Source: Thiohalocapsa sp.
Lineage (GTDB): Bacteria > Pseudomonadota > Gammaproteobacteria > Chromatiales > Chromatiaceae
NCBI GenBank assembly: GCA_021736785.1
Contig: JAIPFF010000003.1
Location: 62,001-126,000, forward strand
DNA length: 64,000 nt
Direction of reading: 5' to 3'
The notes beneath the pieces are model-generated. The model saw nothing but the letters and a program-made list of their open reading frames with translations. It did no database searches and had not been told where the DNA came from. The stretch's first letter is position 1. The number at the start of each line of letters is the position of its first letter. The translations under genes and the position numbers were made by a program. Shown piece by piece: positions 36,123-45,196 of this stretch.

Positions 36123-38321
36123 ATGTCTATGATTCTCTTGGAAACGACAAACAAGGGCTGGCACCGCGGGCTCATCGCCGCTGCATTGACCCTTGGCTGC
36201 TGGGTGTCGCTCGCACAGGCAAGTGCGAGCCGACCCGTGACGCTTTCACCCGAGGAAACGGCTTTTCTCGAAGCGCATCCACGTATCGTACTCGGCACGG
36301 AGCGGAGCTGGGCGCCCTATGTCCTCGTCGGCGAGGACGGCCGTATCGCGGGCTACGACGCCGAGATTCTGTCGCGAATCAATACAGTCACGGGTGCGAA
36401 TTTCCAACTCGTCGTCGGCGACTGGGTGGACATGATCGAGGCGGCCCGTGAACGGCGCATCGGCGGCCTCAGTACCGGTGCCGTCCATGAAGAGCGCAGC
36501 GAGTACCTGCGCTTCTCCGACGTCTACTTGTCATTGCAAAAGCTCCTGCTGGTCCGCCAGGGCAATCCGCGGCAGATCCGCTCGCGTGCCGATCTCGACG
36601 GCAAGCGGATTGCGATCCACAGCGGAAACCGAACCGACGAGAAACTCGCCCTGGAGTTTCCGAGGTCGACGATTCTGCGCCTGGGCAGCGTCGACGAAGT
36701 CATCGAAGCGCTGGTCGACGGCGACGCCGATGCAAGCTTCGACAACGGCTCGACACTGTTTTACGCGCAGAAGCTCGGACTGCCTTACCTCGAGATCGGC
36801 TTCAATCTGAATACGCCGCTGGATCTGGTCTTCGCGGTCCGCAACGACTGGCCGGAAGCGGTCGACATCCTGAACAAGGGCCTCGCGGCAATCGACGAGG
36901 GCGAGCGGCTACAGATCCAGCGCAAATGGTATCTCTTCGGCGGCGAGGAACTAAAGGCCGCACCCGAGGCCCTGACACTGTCGCCGCAAGAGAGGGCCTA
37001 TCTGCACGGCAAGCGCGTCGTCGACATCTGTATCGACCCGGACTGGATGCCCTACGAGCGGCTCGATGCCGAGGGACGCTACCTCGGCGTGATCGCCGAT
37101 ATGCAGCGCTCGCTGGCGAAGCGGCTCGGGGTGGAGATGCGGATCGTGCGCACCCGCACCTGGGCCGAGAGCATGACGGCGGCCAGAGAGGGGCGCTGCG
37201 ACATCGTCGCCGGCGCCGTCGCAACACCGGAACGCCGCCCTTACCTGAGCTTCAGCACGCCGTACCTGGATCTGCCGCTGGTCATCGCCACGCGCACGGA
37301 CGAGTCGTTCGTCGACCATATCGGCAGTTTGCTGGACCGACGCTTCGCGGTGGTCCGCAAGCATGCGGTGAGCGAGTTGCTGCGGCTGGAATATCCGACC
37401 GTCGACCTGCTCGAAGTCGACAATACCCGCGCCGGGCTCGAGGCCGTGAGCCGCGGCGAGGCGTTCGGCTTCATCGGTACCGCGGGCTCGATCGGCCATG
37501 TGCTGCGCGGGCATGCGTTCCTCGACCTCAAAATCGGCGGTAAGCTCGAGCAGCGCTACGCCGTCTCCGTCGGCGTACACCCCGGAAACCCGCTCCTGCT
37601 GGACATCTACGAAAAGGCACTCGCCGGCATTTCCGATGACGCTATCGAAGAAGCGATCACCAAGTGGAGCGTCGCCCCGGAAGTCGCGACCTTCGATTAT
37701 ATGCTGCTGTGGAAGATGCTCGGCGTATTTGCCGTCGCCGGAGGCCTGGTCGGTTACCGGTATCGCATCGAGGCGCGCCACAATCGGCGGCTTCGCGGCC
37801 TGAACGAGCAGTTCGAGCGCCTGGCGGTCACCGATCAATTGACCGGCCTGTATAACCGAAGGCTGTTCGACCGACTCGGCGAGCGCGAGTTGGCGCGGGC
37901 GGACCGCGAAGACAAGCCGCTGGCGCTGATCCTGGTCGATATCGATCATTTCAAACGCATCAACGACGCCCACGGCCACGCCGTCGGCGACAGGGTACTC
38001 ATGCAGTTCTCGCGTCTGTTGCATGAAGGCACGCGCAAGATCGATCTGCTGGTGCGCTGGGGCGGCGAGGAATTCGTCATTCTCTGTGCCGACACCGACC
38101 TCGACGGCACGGTCCGGCTCGCCGACAAGCTCGCGGAGCGTATACGATGCTTCGATTTCGGCGTTGTCGGCGCGCTGACAGCGAGCTTCGGCATCGCGCG
38201 CTATCGACCGGGCGAAGACCTCGAGGCGCTGCTCAAGCGCGCCGACGAAGCGCTGTACCGGGCCAAGCGCGGCGGACGCGACCGCGTTTTCGCGGAATCC
38301 GACGAAGGCACGGAGGTTTAG
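36123..38321 (+). CDS. Diguanylate cyclase with two periplasmic SBP_bac_3 sensor domains
   Basis: 732 residues; a second ATG six bases in (36129) is also possible. A signal peptide or anchor (~12-35) precedes two amino-acid-binding-protein-like domains: ~45-270 ('HPRIVLGTERSWAPYVLVGEDGRIAGYDAEIL', 'FSDVYLSLQKLLLV') and ~285-520 ('VVDICIDPDWMPYERLDAEGRYLGVIADM', 'FSTPYLDLPLVIATR'). A membrane helix lies at ~530-545. A GGDEF domain follows: 'DQLTGLYNRRLFDRL', 'LILVDIDHFKRINDAHGHAVGD' and the active GGEEF in 'RWGGEEFVILC'. An RxxD inhibitory site (Arg-Lys-Ile-Asp) sits five residues before GGEEF. It should make cyclic di-GMP in response to a periplasmic ligand. Confidence 0.93.
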   Translation: MSMILLETTNKGWHRGLIAAALTLGCWVSLAQASASRPVTLSPEETAFLEAHPRIVLGTERSWAPYVLVGEDGRIAGYDAEILSRINTVTGANFQLVVGDWVDMIEAARERRIGGLSTGAVHEERSEYLRFSDVYLSLQKLLLVRQGNPRQIRSRADLDGKRIAIHSGNRTDEKLALEFPRSTILRLGSVDEVIEALVDGDADASFDNGSTLFYAQKLGLPYLEIGFNLNTPLDLVFAVRNDWPEAVDILNKGLAAIDEGERLQIQRKWYLFGGEELKAAPEALTLSPQERAYLHGKRVVDICIDPDWMPYERLDAEGRYLGVIADMQRSLAKRLGVEMRIVRTRTWAESMTAAREGRCDIVAGAVATPERRPYLSFSTPYLDLPLVIATRTDESFVDHIGSLLDRRFAVVRKHAVSELLRLEYPTVDLLEVDNTRAGLEAVSRGEAFGFIGTAGSIGHVLRGHAFLDLKIGGKLEQRYAVSVGVHPGNPLLLDIYEKALAGISDDAIEEAITKWSVAPEVATFDYMLLWKMLGVFAVAGGLVGYRYRIEARHNRRLRGLNEQFERLAVTDQLTGLYNRRLFDRLGERELARADREDKPLALILVDIDHFKRINDAHGHAVGDRVLMQFSRLLHEGTRKIDLLVRWGGEEFVILCADTDLDGTVRLADKLAERIRCFDFGVVGALTASFGIARYRPGEDLEALLKRADEALYRAKRGGRDRVFAESDEGTEV

Positions 38322-38397
38322 GAGCTATCGACGGCGCGGCGCTGCCGAAGCAAGATCACCGCGGCCGGCCACCGGTTATCGCGGCGGCAATGCGCCG

Positions 38398-38848
<451 letters not shown>

Positions 38849-38859
<11 letters not shown>

Positions 38860-39592
38860 GGAGACAGGCCGGCGGCAATACCCGTATCGCATCGCCTTGA
38901 CGACGAAAGAAGGCGCGATCGGCGGCGGTGAAGCCGTACTCGGTCCAACTGCCGTCCGCGAAATAGACGCGCTCTCCCGCGGCCGCGCCGTCGAGCCGAT
39001 CGCGCACGACACGCATCACCCGGTAGTCCGCCGTGGACGGGAGCTTGTAGCCCAGATCCGACAGATAGCCCGGATGCGTGTGGAACACCGGCAAAACGAC
39101 GTATCGCGGCGAGAACCAGAAATAGAACAGCAGATCGGACATGACGCCGCCGCGGCAACCGCGCGTGACGAATGCGCCGACGCGCCCCGAAACCGTGTCG
39201 TAGACAAGCTCGCCGGAGACTTCGGTATCGCAGAGGGCCTGCAAGCGCAGCGCCGCCGCGGGATCCATGCACGCCGCCCGCGAGACGCCGTCGCGCCGCA
39301 CCTGCGCCAAAGCCGCCTCCGGCTGCGGCAATGCCGAGCCGAGGTCGGCGACGGTCGCCGCGCGCGGCATGTGCGCATCGATGCTGTCGCACCAGACCGG
39401 ATGCGTCGGGCGTGCATAGGCCTGCTCGGCCGCATTCAAGGTGCGGTAAAAATCCAGCGCAAGCCTCGGGCGGGCCAAGGCGATGCACTCGGCAGGACGT
39501 CGGCCCAGCGCTCGTGCGCGGGCCAGCATCGCCCCCGGCAACCGGGTGTCCAGCCCGCGGGAAGATGCCGAGAACGGCGGCTCGGGAGGCAT
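38849..39592 (-). CDS. Putative JAB/MPN-like metalloprotease-fold protein
   Basis: 247 residues if it starts at the ATG at 39592, which has GGAGG 13 bases upstream; the frame is open to an ATG at 39835, through the 14-bp repeats. I read a divergent JAMM motif: 'PVFHTHPGYLSDLGYKLPSTAD' contains His171-x-His173 and Ser186-x-x-Asp189, and Glu124 in 'DTEVSGELVYD' could be the upstream catalytic acid. The loop between the second His and the Ser is 12 residues, longer than the canonical seven. JAB/MPN+ domains are zinc isopeptidases or peptidases. No E1/E2 or ubiquitin-like gene is near. It overlaps a membrane-protein gene by 11 bases. The fold assignment is tentative. Confidence 0.5.
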
Positions 39593-40012
39593 GCGAGGGC
39601 CATCGCCTCCGGTCCCGGCAAAGCCCTTTAACTGCGATTTTGCCGCGCGATGAGGCACGCTCGGATTGCTCCCTGCTCCCCAAAATGGGCTCCCCAAAAT
39701 GGGCTCCCCAAAATGGGCTCCCCAAAATGGGCTCCCGACAATGGGCTCCCGACAATGGGCTCCCGACAATGGGCCGAACCGCGTCTCGGACCTAAAGTGG
39801 GCGATCGTCGCCGAAGCGGCGACACCTCGTTGCATTGTTCACAAACGAGCGTGAGCGTGCAATGCCGGCGTCGCCGGTCATGGGCGCGACCGGGCGGCCG
39901 GGCCGAGAAAAGGGGGCTACGGGCAGAGAAGCCGGGCCAAAACCTTTTGTGTACGCCCGATACATCCAATCGCGGGGTCTACCGCCCCCGCAACGGCCGC
40001 CGGCCGCGTCGA
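39593..40012. other. Intergenic region with a second 14-bp repeat array
   Basis: 420 bases between the RND permease stop and the JAB-like gene, both on the minus strand. The array at 39675-39772 lies in the middle. The rest holds no supported gene. All three minus-strand frames are open across the repeats, so coding potential here cannot be judged from open frames alone. Confidence 0.5.
39675..39772. repeat. 14-bp tandem repeat array, seven near-perfect units
   Basis: Four exact copies of gctccccaaaatgg (39675-39730) are followed by three exact copies of gctcccgacaatgg (39731-39772). The units are contiguous, so this is not a CRISPR array. The split into two homogeneous blocks points to recent unit duplication. 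The core (cccc..atgggct) resembles the older-looking array at 33766-33891. The array lies 83-180 bases upstream of the JAB-like gene start. Confidence 0.95.
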
Positions 40013-43000
40013 TCAGGGCGCGGGCACGGCGGACGGCTTCGCGAACAGCCGCTGCAAGCGCCCATGGGCGCTCTCGTGCATCGATAGCAGGGAGGGCACG
40101 ACCAACAGCACCAGTACCGTGGCGAAGGCCAGGCCGAAGGCGATCGATGTCGCCATGGGAATCAGGAATTGGGCCTGGAAGGACTTCTCGAACAGCAGTG
40201 GCGTCAGACCCGCAACGGTCGTCATGGACGTCAGTAGTACGGCGCGCAGACGCTGGCAGGCGGCCTCGATCAGCGCCTCCGTGGTGGCCAGCCCTTCCTC
40301 GCGCAGGTGGCGATAGAAGGTCACCAGGATAATGGAGTCGTTGACCACGATGCCCGACAGCCCGAACATGCCGAACAGCGACAGAATCGTCATGTCGATG
40401 CCCATCACCCAATGGCCGAACAAGGCGCCGGTCAGGCCGAACGGGATGATGGCCATGACCACCAACGGCCAGCCGTAGGAGGAGAACACCCAGGTCAGGA
40501 TCAGGTAAATCAGGATCAGGCCCAGGATCAGCCCCTTGCGCATATCGGAGAGCGTGTCGCGCTGATCCGCGGAGCGGCCCTCGAACGAGTGGTCGATGCC
40601 ATACTCGCGCTGCAGGGCCTGCAACGGCCCTTCCTCCAGTGCGGCAATGATACGGTCGGCATTGTTGGCGGCCGGATCCACATCGGCGGTCACCTCCACC
40701 GCGAGCCGGCCTTCGGCGTGGCGCAGCACCTCGAAGCCGCGTTGCGAGCGCCATTCGGCAACTGCCGTCAGCGGCACCGATTCACCCTGCGGCGTGCGAA
40801 TATTGAGGCGATAGAGGCTGCTCAGGGAGTCACGCTCGGCCTCGGGCAGCTTCACCCGAACTTCCACTTCATCCGGTCCGTCCTGGAAGATCTGAACCAG
40901 CTGGCCGTCGAACGCGCTGCGCAGTTGCTGCCCGAGGTCGGCCACCGTCAGCCCCAGGGCATGGCCCGCCGGCGTCAGCGAGTAAATCAACTGCTCGCGC
41001 CCGTAAGCCATGTCGTCCTCGACCTCGAGCACGCCGTCGATGCCGCCCAGCGTCTCCACGAGATCGATAGCCGCGGTCTTCAACCGCTCCGCATCGGCGC
41101 CGGTCAGCCGCACGGTCAGGTCACGGCCCGGCGGGCCCACCCGGCGCGAGGTGATGTTCAAGCCCTCCAGACCAGCGGGCATCACGATGCGCTCGCGCCA
41201 GGCCCGAATCAGCTCGTTGTTGCGCACCTCGCGCGAATCGGGCTCGGTCAATTCGATCTGCAGCGAGCCCAACTGATCCGCCGCGGCTCCGCCTCCGCCG
41301 CCGCCGCTCTTGGAGCCGTGGTACGCCAAGACAACGTTGATCAGCTTGCCTTGCCCCAGTTCTTCCTCGGTTCGGGCAAGGGTCTCCTTCAAGTGCTCCA
41401 GGAACGCGTCCACGGTCGAGCGCGGCGTACCGGCGACGAAGGTGACGTTGGCGTTGATAATCTGCGATTCGGGTGTCGGGAAGAACACGAACCCCAGCCG
41501 GCCGCCGGCGATCAACCCGATCGCCAGAACCAGCATGCCCACGGCCGCCGCGACGGTGGTGAAGCGGTTGCGGATCGCCACCGTTGCGAGGGGTCGGAAG
41601 AACCCGTCGCGAAAGCGCGCGAAGCCACGGTCGAGCCGGGCGCGGAGCGAATCGGGCTGCACTTTGTGCGAGTGAACGAAGGCATTGCGCAGATGGCCGG
41701 GCAGGACCAGGAAGCTCTCCACCAGCGAGGCCAGAATCACGCAAATGATCACCAGCGGAATGGCGCCCAGAATATTGCCGATACGCCCGCCCACCAGCAT
41801 CAGCGGCAGAAACGCGGCAATGGTGGTCAGCGAAGAGGCGATCACCGGCGCCAGCATGCGCCGGGCGCCGCCCTCGGCGGCCAGCAGCGGTTCCTCGCCC
41901 ATCTGGTAGTGCGCCATCGCGTCCTCGCCGACAACGATGGCGTCGTCGACGATAATTCCAAGCGCCATGATCAGCGCAAACAGGCTCAGCATATTGATGC
42001 TGCCGCCGCTCAAATAGAGGATGAACAACGTCGCGGCGAAGGACACAGGGATGCCCCAGGCCACCCAGAAGGCCACACGCCCGGTCAGGAACAGGTAGAG
42101 GATCGCGACCACCAGCACCAGGCCGCCGAGGCCGTTTCGCACCAGCAGCATGATGCGATCGCGCACCAATTCCCAGGAGGCGTCGTAGACGGTGATCTCG
42201 ACGCCGGGCGGCAGCGTCCCGCGGGTATCGGACAGCCACTGATCGAGAACCTTCGCCGCCTTCAGGGTATCGCCCTGCTCGGCACGCTGCAGCACCATCT
42301 CGACCGCGGGCCTGCCGTCGACGCTCAAGCTTACGGTGTTGTCGCTGGGCCCCCGCTCGATCTCGGCGATATCTCCGAGCTCGACGCGCAGTTCGTCCTC
42401 GGTCTTGATGGGCAGGTCGGCGAACTCCAGCTCGGTTCGGCGCTTGTCCAGACTGCGCAGCTCGCGCGCGCCCTCGCCGCGGCCCACGGCGCCGGCGGGC
42501 AGATCCCGACTGAAGTCGGCGACGCGCTGGCCGATATCGCGCAGCCCCAAATCCAATTGCTCGAGCCGGGCGTTGTCGACCTGGATCGAGATTTCCTCCT
42601 TGGGCAGGCCATTGATCTGGACTTTGTCGATGCCGCGGTCGAGCAGCTCGAGCTCGAAACGCCGCGCCAGCCGGCGCATCTCGGCGGGGTCTTCGAGACC
42701 GCTGATCAGCAGCCGCGCGACCTGCTCGTAACGCGTCACCAGGGCAACCTGAGGCTTCTCGGCGTCTTGCGGGAAATTGCGGAACTCGTCGACGAAGCGG
42801 CGCACCTGGTCCAGCGCCAGCAGCGGATCGGTGCCCTCTTCGAACTCCATGGTGATCGCCGAGATGCCCTGACTGGAGGTCGAGGTCATCTTGTCGAGGT
42901 TATCGGCGGTACGAAGGCGCTGCTCCAGGGGATTGGTGATACCGTCCTCGATGTCCTCGGCGCTGGCACCGGTCCAGACCACCCGCACGGACACCACTTC

Positions 43001-43153
43001 CAACTCGAAGGTGGGGAAGAACTGCACGTTCAGCCGGTCGAGCGCGAAGGCGCCCGCCAGCAGCATGATGACCATCAGCAGGTTGGCGGCGACTTTATGA
43101 TGGGCGAACAGCCCGATGATGTCGCTGCGGTGTTTCATGGGAGCGGGTGTCAT
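40013..43153 (-). CDS. RND-family efflux permease (AcrB/MexF superfamily)
   Basis: 1046 residues, normal RND length; the start could also be the ATG at 43138. The membrane helix pattern is typical: one N-terminal helix, a large periplasmic loop, then 'LVLVVAILYLFLTGRVAFWVAWGIPVSF', and helix 4 with the paired proton-relay acids in 'ALIMALGIIVDDAIVVGEDAMAHY'. The second half repeats this with 'LFGMFGLSGIVVNDSIILVTFYRHL'. It pumps substrates across the envelope using the proton gradient together with the adaptor encoded 10 bases upstream. The branch resembles uncharacterised RND pumps rather than AcrB proper. No outer-membrane channel gene is in view. Confidence 0.93.
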   Translation of the reverse strand: MTPAPMKHRSDIIGLFAHHKVAANLLMVIMLLAGAFALDRLNVQFFPTFELEVVSVRVVWTGASAEDIEDGITNPLEQRLRTADNLDKMTSTSSQGISAITMEFEEGTDPLLALDQVRRFVDEFRNFPQDAEKPQVALVTRYEQVARLLISGLEDPAEMRRLARRFELELLDRGIDKVQINGLPKEEISIQVDNARLEQLDLGLRDIGQRVADFSRDLPAGAVGRGEGARELRSLDKRRTELEFADLPIKTEDELRVELGDIAEIERGPSDNTVSLSVDGRPAVEMVLQRAEQGDTLKAAKVLDQWLSDTRGTLPPGVEITVYDASWELVRDRIMLLVRNGLGGLVLVVAILYLFLTGRVAFWVAWGIPVSFAATLFILYLSGGSINMLSLFALIMALGIIVDDAIVVGEDAMAHYQMGEEPLLAAEGGARRMLAPVIASSLTTIAAFLPLMLVGGRIGNILGAIPLVIICVILASLVESFLVLPGHLRNAFVHSHKVQPDSLRARLDRGFARFRDGFFRPLATVAIRNRFTTVAAAVGMLVLAIGLIAGGRLGFVFFPTPESQIINANVTFVAGTPRSTVDAFLEHLKETLARTEEELGQGKLINVVLAYHGSKSGGGGGGAAADQLGSLQIELTEPDSREVRNNELIRAWRERIVMPAGLEGLNITSRRVGPPGRDLTVRLTGADAERLKTAAIDLVETLGGIDGVLEVEDDMAYGREQLIYSLTPAGHALGLTVADLGQQLRSAFDGQLVQIFQDGPDEVEVRVKLPEAERDSLSSLYRLNIRTPQGESVPLTAVAEWRSQRGFEVLRHAEGRLAVEVTADVDPAANNADRIIAALEEGPLQALQREYGIDHSFEGRSADQRDTLSDMRKGLILGLILIYLILTWVFSSYGWPLVVMAIIPFGLTGALFGHWVMGIDMTILSLFGMFGLSGIVVNDSIILVTFYRHLREEGLATTEALIEAACQRLRAVLLTSMTTVAGLTPLLFEKSFQAQFLIPMATSIAFGLAFATVLVLLVVPSLLSMHESAHGRLQRLFAKPSAVPAP

Positions 43154-43163
43154 CGGCTTTTCG

Positions 43164-44468
43164 CTACTGCACTGTCTGCGCGGGCGGCGCCGCGGGCGGG
43201 CGCGGGGTCGCGGCGGCAGCGTTGGCCACGGCGTGCTCGCCGACGGCCTCCACCCGAAGGCCCTCGATGGCGTTGGGCATGTGTGTGGTGACGATCAGAT
43301 CCCCCGCCTCGATATCGGGCGAGCGCACCAGCAACCGCTCGTTGCCGGTCTTGCCGCGGTAGGCGCCCAATGTCTCCACTTCGACGCCGCGCATGCGCCC
43401 GTCTTCGACCTTGTACAGCCGACCGCCGCCGTACACGGCCCCGAAGGGCACGGCGATGCTTTCCACCCGAACGGGACGATCCAGGCGCAGGGTCAGCATC
43501 TGGCCCAGACGCAGCAGCGCCGGATCGCCGGTGATACGAAACAGGCCGTCGACACCGCTCGGTTGGGCCTCGCCGGCGAGACGCTCAAGCTCCAGTCCTA
43601 CCGTCTCGGTGCCGATGGCGGCCTCGGCCTCCAATGGCTCGTCGGCGCGCAGCACGCCCACTAGCTCGGCCTGATAAGGCGCCGGAATACGCGCACGCAC
43701 CTCGAGCTCGTCGAGCGCGTACATCCGCGCCAGTACGGCGCCCTTCGACACCTGATCGCCCTCGGTGACCTCGACCCCGGTGACAATGCCTTCATAGGGG
43801 GCACGAACGACGGCCCGCTCGTACTCCAGCGCCAGCTCGTCGCGCTGCGCCTCGGCGCTGCGCAGCCTCGCCTCCAGCGCCTGCAGACGCCCGGGGTGGT
43901 CGCCGATGCTCATTTCGCGGTTGCTGACGGCGAGCGCCTGCAACGCCTGCGCCTGCTCGGCCTCGTCCAGGGCCTGCTCGGCGCCGACCTTCTGCGTCTT
44001 CAGCCGCTGCTGACGGTCGACCGCGGCGCCGGCGATTTCGAGCAGGCGCTTCTCCTGCTCGAGGGCGCGCTTGTCGGTCTCGTACCGGTTGCGCTCGCTG
44101 CCGATCTCGGCGCGGAGCTCGGCAATTCGTGCCTCGGCCTGGGCGATCCGGGGCAGGAAGTCCCGCTCGTCGAGCCGGACCAGGACTTGGTCTTTAGCGA
44201 CGCGGTCGCCGTCGCGCACGGCCACTTCCGTTACCCAAGCGGCGGCCGAGGCCGTGGCGCGCAGCAACTCCGGCGTTTCCACGCGCCCGTAAAGATCCAG
44301 CGCCGGCGCCAGCGCGCGCGGCTCCGCCGGCTCGACCTCGACGCGCCAGACGCGCTCCTGCACCAGCGGCGGCTCTTGCTCCGGCTTGGTGGACTTCAAC
44401 ACCCGGAACGCGCCGAAGGCGACGGCGACGATCAGGACGGGTAAGAGGATCTTAAAGACTTTGCGCAC
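43164..44468 (-). CDS. RND efflux periplasmic adaptor (membrane fusion protein)
   Basis: 434 residues if it starts at the GTG at 44468, just before the N-terminal membrane anchor ('KVFKILLPVLIVAVAFGAFRVL'); a TTG at 44498 is an alternative. The HlyD/AcrA layout is visible: a first lipoyl half ('AWVTEVAVRDGDRVAKDQVLVRLDERDFLPRI'), a long coiled-coil hairpin (~100-210), the second lipoyl half ('RAPYEGIVTGVEVTEGDQVSKG'), then beta-barrel and membrane-proximal domains. The end is Ala/Pro-rich. It couples the RND permease to an outer-membrane channel. Its gene precedes the permease by 10 bases. Confidence 0.88.
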   Translation of the reverse strand: MRKVFKILLPVLIVAVAFGAFRVLKSTKPEQEPPLVQERVWRVEVEPAEPRALAPALDLYGRVETPELLRATASAAAWVTEVAVRDGDRVAKDQVLVRLDERDFLPRIAQAEARIAELRAEIGSERNRYETDKRALEQEKRLLEIAGAAVDRQQRLKTQKVGAEQALDEAEQAQALQALAVSNREMSIGDHPGRLQALEARLRSAEAQRDELALEYERAVVRAPYEGIVTGVEVTEGDQVSKGAVLARMYALDELEVRARIPAPYQAELVGVLRADEPLEAEAAIGTETVGLELERLAGEAQPSGVDGLFRITGDPALLRLGQMLTLRLDRPVRVESIAVPFGAVYGGGRLYKVEDGRMRGVEVETLGAYRGKTGNERLLVRSPDIEAGDLIVTTHMPNAIEGLRVEAVGEHAVANAAAATPRPPAAPPAQTVQ

Positions 44469-45196
44469 TCGGGAAACCGTTATTGCTCTGTTGGCCAAGG
44501 CTCGGGGCGGACCGTCGCGGGCGGCGATTGCAGGCGCGGCCGGATCTGCCCCGGATGCCGCCCCCCCCGGGAATACCCGGGGACGCACCCAGCGCCGCCG
44601 GCGCAGACCGTGCGGGTCGGCGTGCCATGTTGATTCCGAACGCCCGAACGATTGCGATAGGGAGAGCGGAAATCGCCCGGCCTTTGCGAAAAAAGCGCTT
44701 TCCGTGCCGATTGCCGCCCGGAAATGCCACCCGGAAGTGCCGCTCACTCAGCGTGGCCCTAGTGTCGGGCCGAACGGACACGATGACAACGACAAGCGTC
44801 AGGGAAACCAAGCATCGAAGACGGGCTTGCAGGCTCCGCATTGCTGACCTCGCCCGAGCGCCGCGGTTCCCGCGACGGCCAAGAAGCTTTGCTGTCGATG
44901 CACATGCAGGGACGCGCCGAGTGCACGGCGGCCGGCATCGAGCCGTCCTCGAAGCAGCCGAGGCTCGTCACCACCGGCTCGGCATCGTGCTGACGCGGAG
45001 CAATAAACCGGCAGGCGGAGCTGTCCCGAGCACGGCGCTACGCTGTCGCCGTGTCCCCAACGGTGCTATATACCTCACAGATAGAGGCGAGTCAGACGAA
45101 TTCGACCCCGCCTCTGGGGCGCACGCAGCATCACTGCCCCGGCCAGACGAACGACGGCCGTCGTCGTTCGCTCCAGCGTAATCGCCGAGGCCCACG
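44469..45196. other. 728-base divergent intergenic region, no gene recognised
   Basis: The longest non-coding stretch in the window, between the minus-strand efflux adaptor and the plus-strand nonaheme cytochrome. Open frames here (for example across 44483-45181) are Arg-rich and lack any family signal. A TATATA box at 45067-45072, rare in this GC-rich DNA, lies ~125 bases before the cytochrome start and could be part of its promoter, but the -35 region is poor. No FNR-type half-site pair is seen. Confidence 0.4.

Noticed and set aside
39675-39772. CRISPR array
   Set aside because: The 14-base units are contiguous with no spacers, the units are too short, and no cas gene is present.
40307-43291. 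994-residue plus-strand open frame antisense to the RND permease
   Set aside because: It is His/Gln/Arg-rich with no domain signal and mirrors the minus-strand RND permease. It is a composition shadow.
45067-45072. TATATA box as a defined promoter for the nonaheme cytochrome
   Set aside because: No acceptable -35 element at the right spacing, so it is mentioned but not called.
44483-45181. 232-residue Arg/Pro-rich open frame in the 728-base intergenic region
   Set aside because: No ribosome-binding site, no domain or signal peptide, and a composition like non-coding GC-rich DNA.
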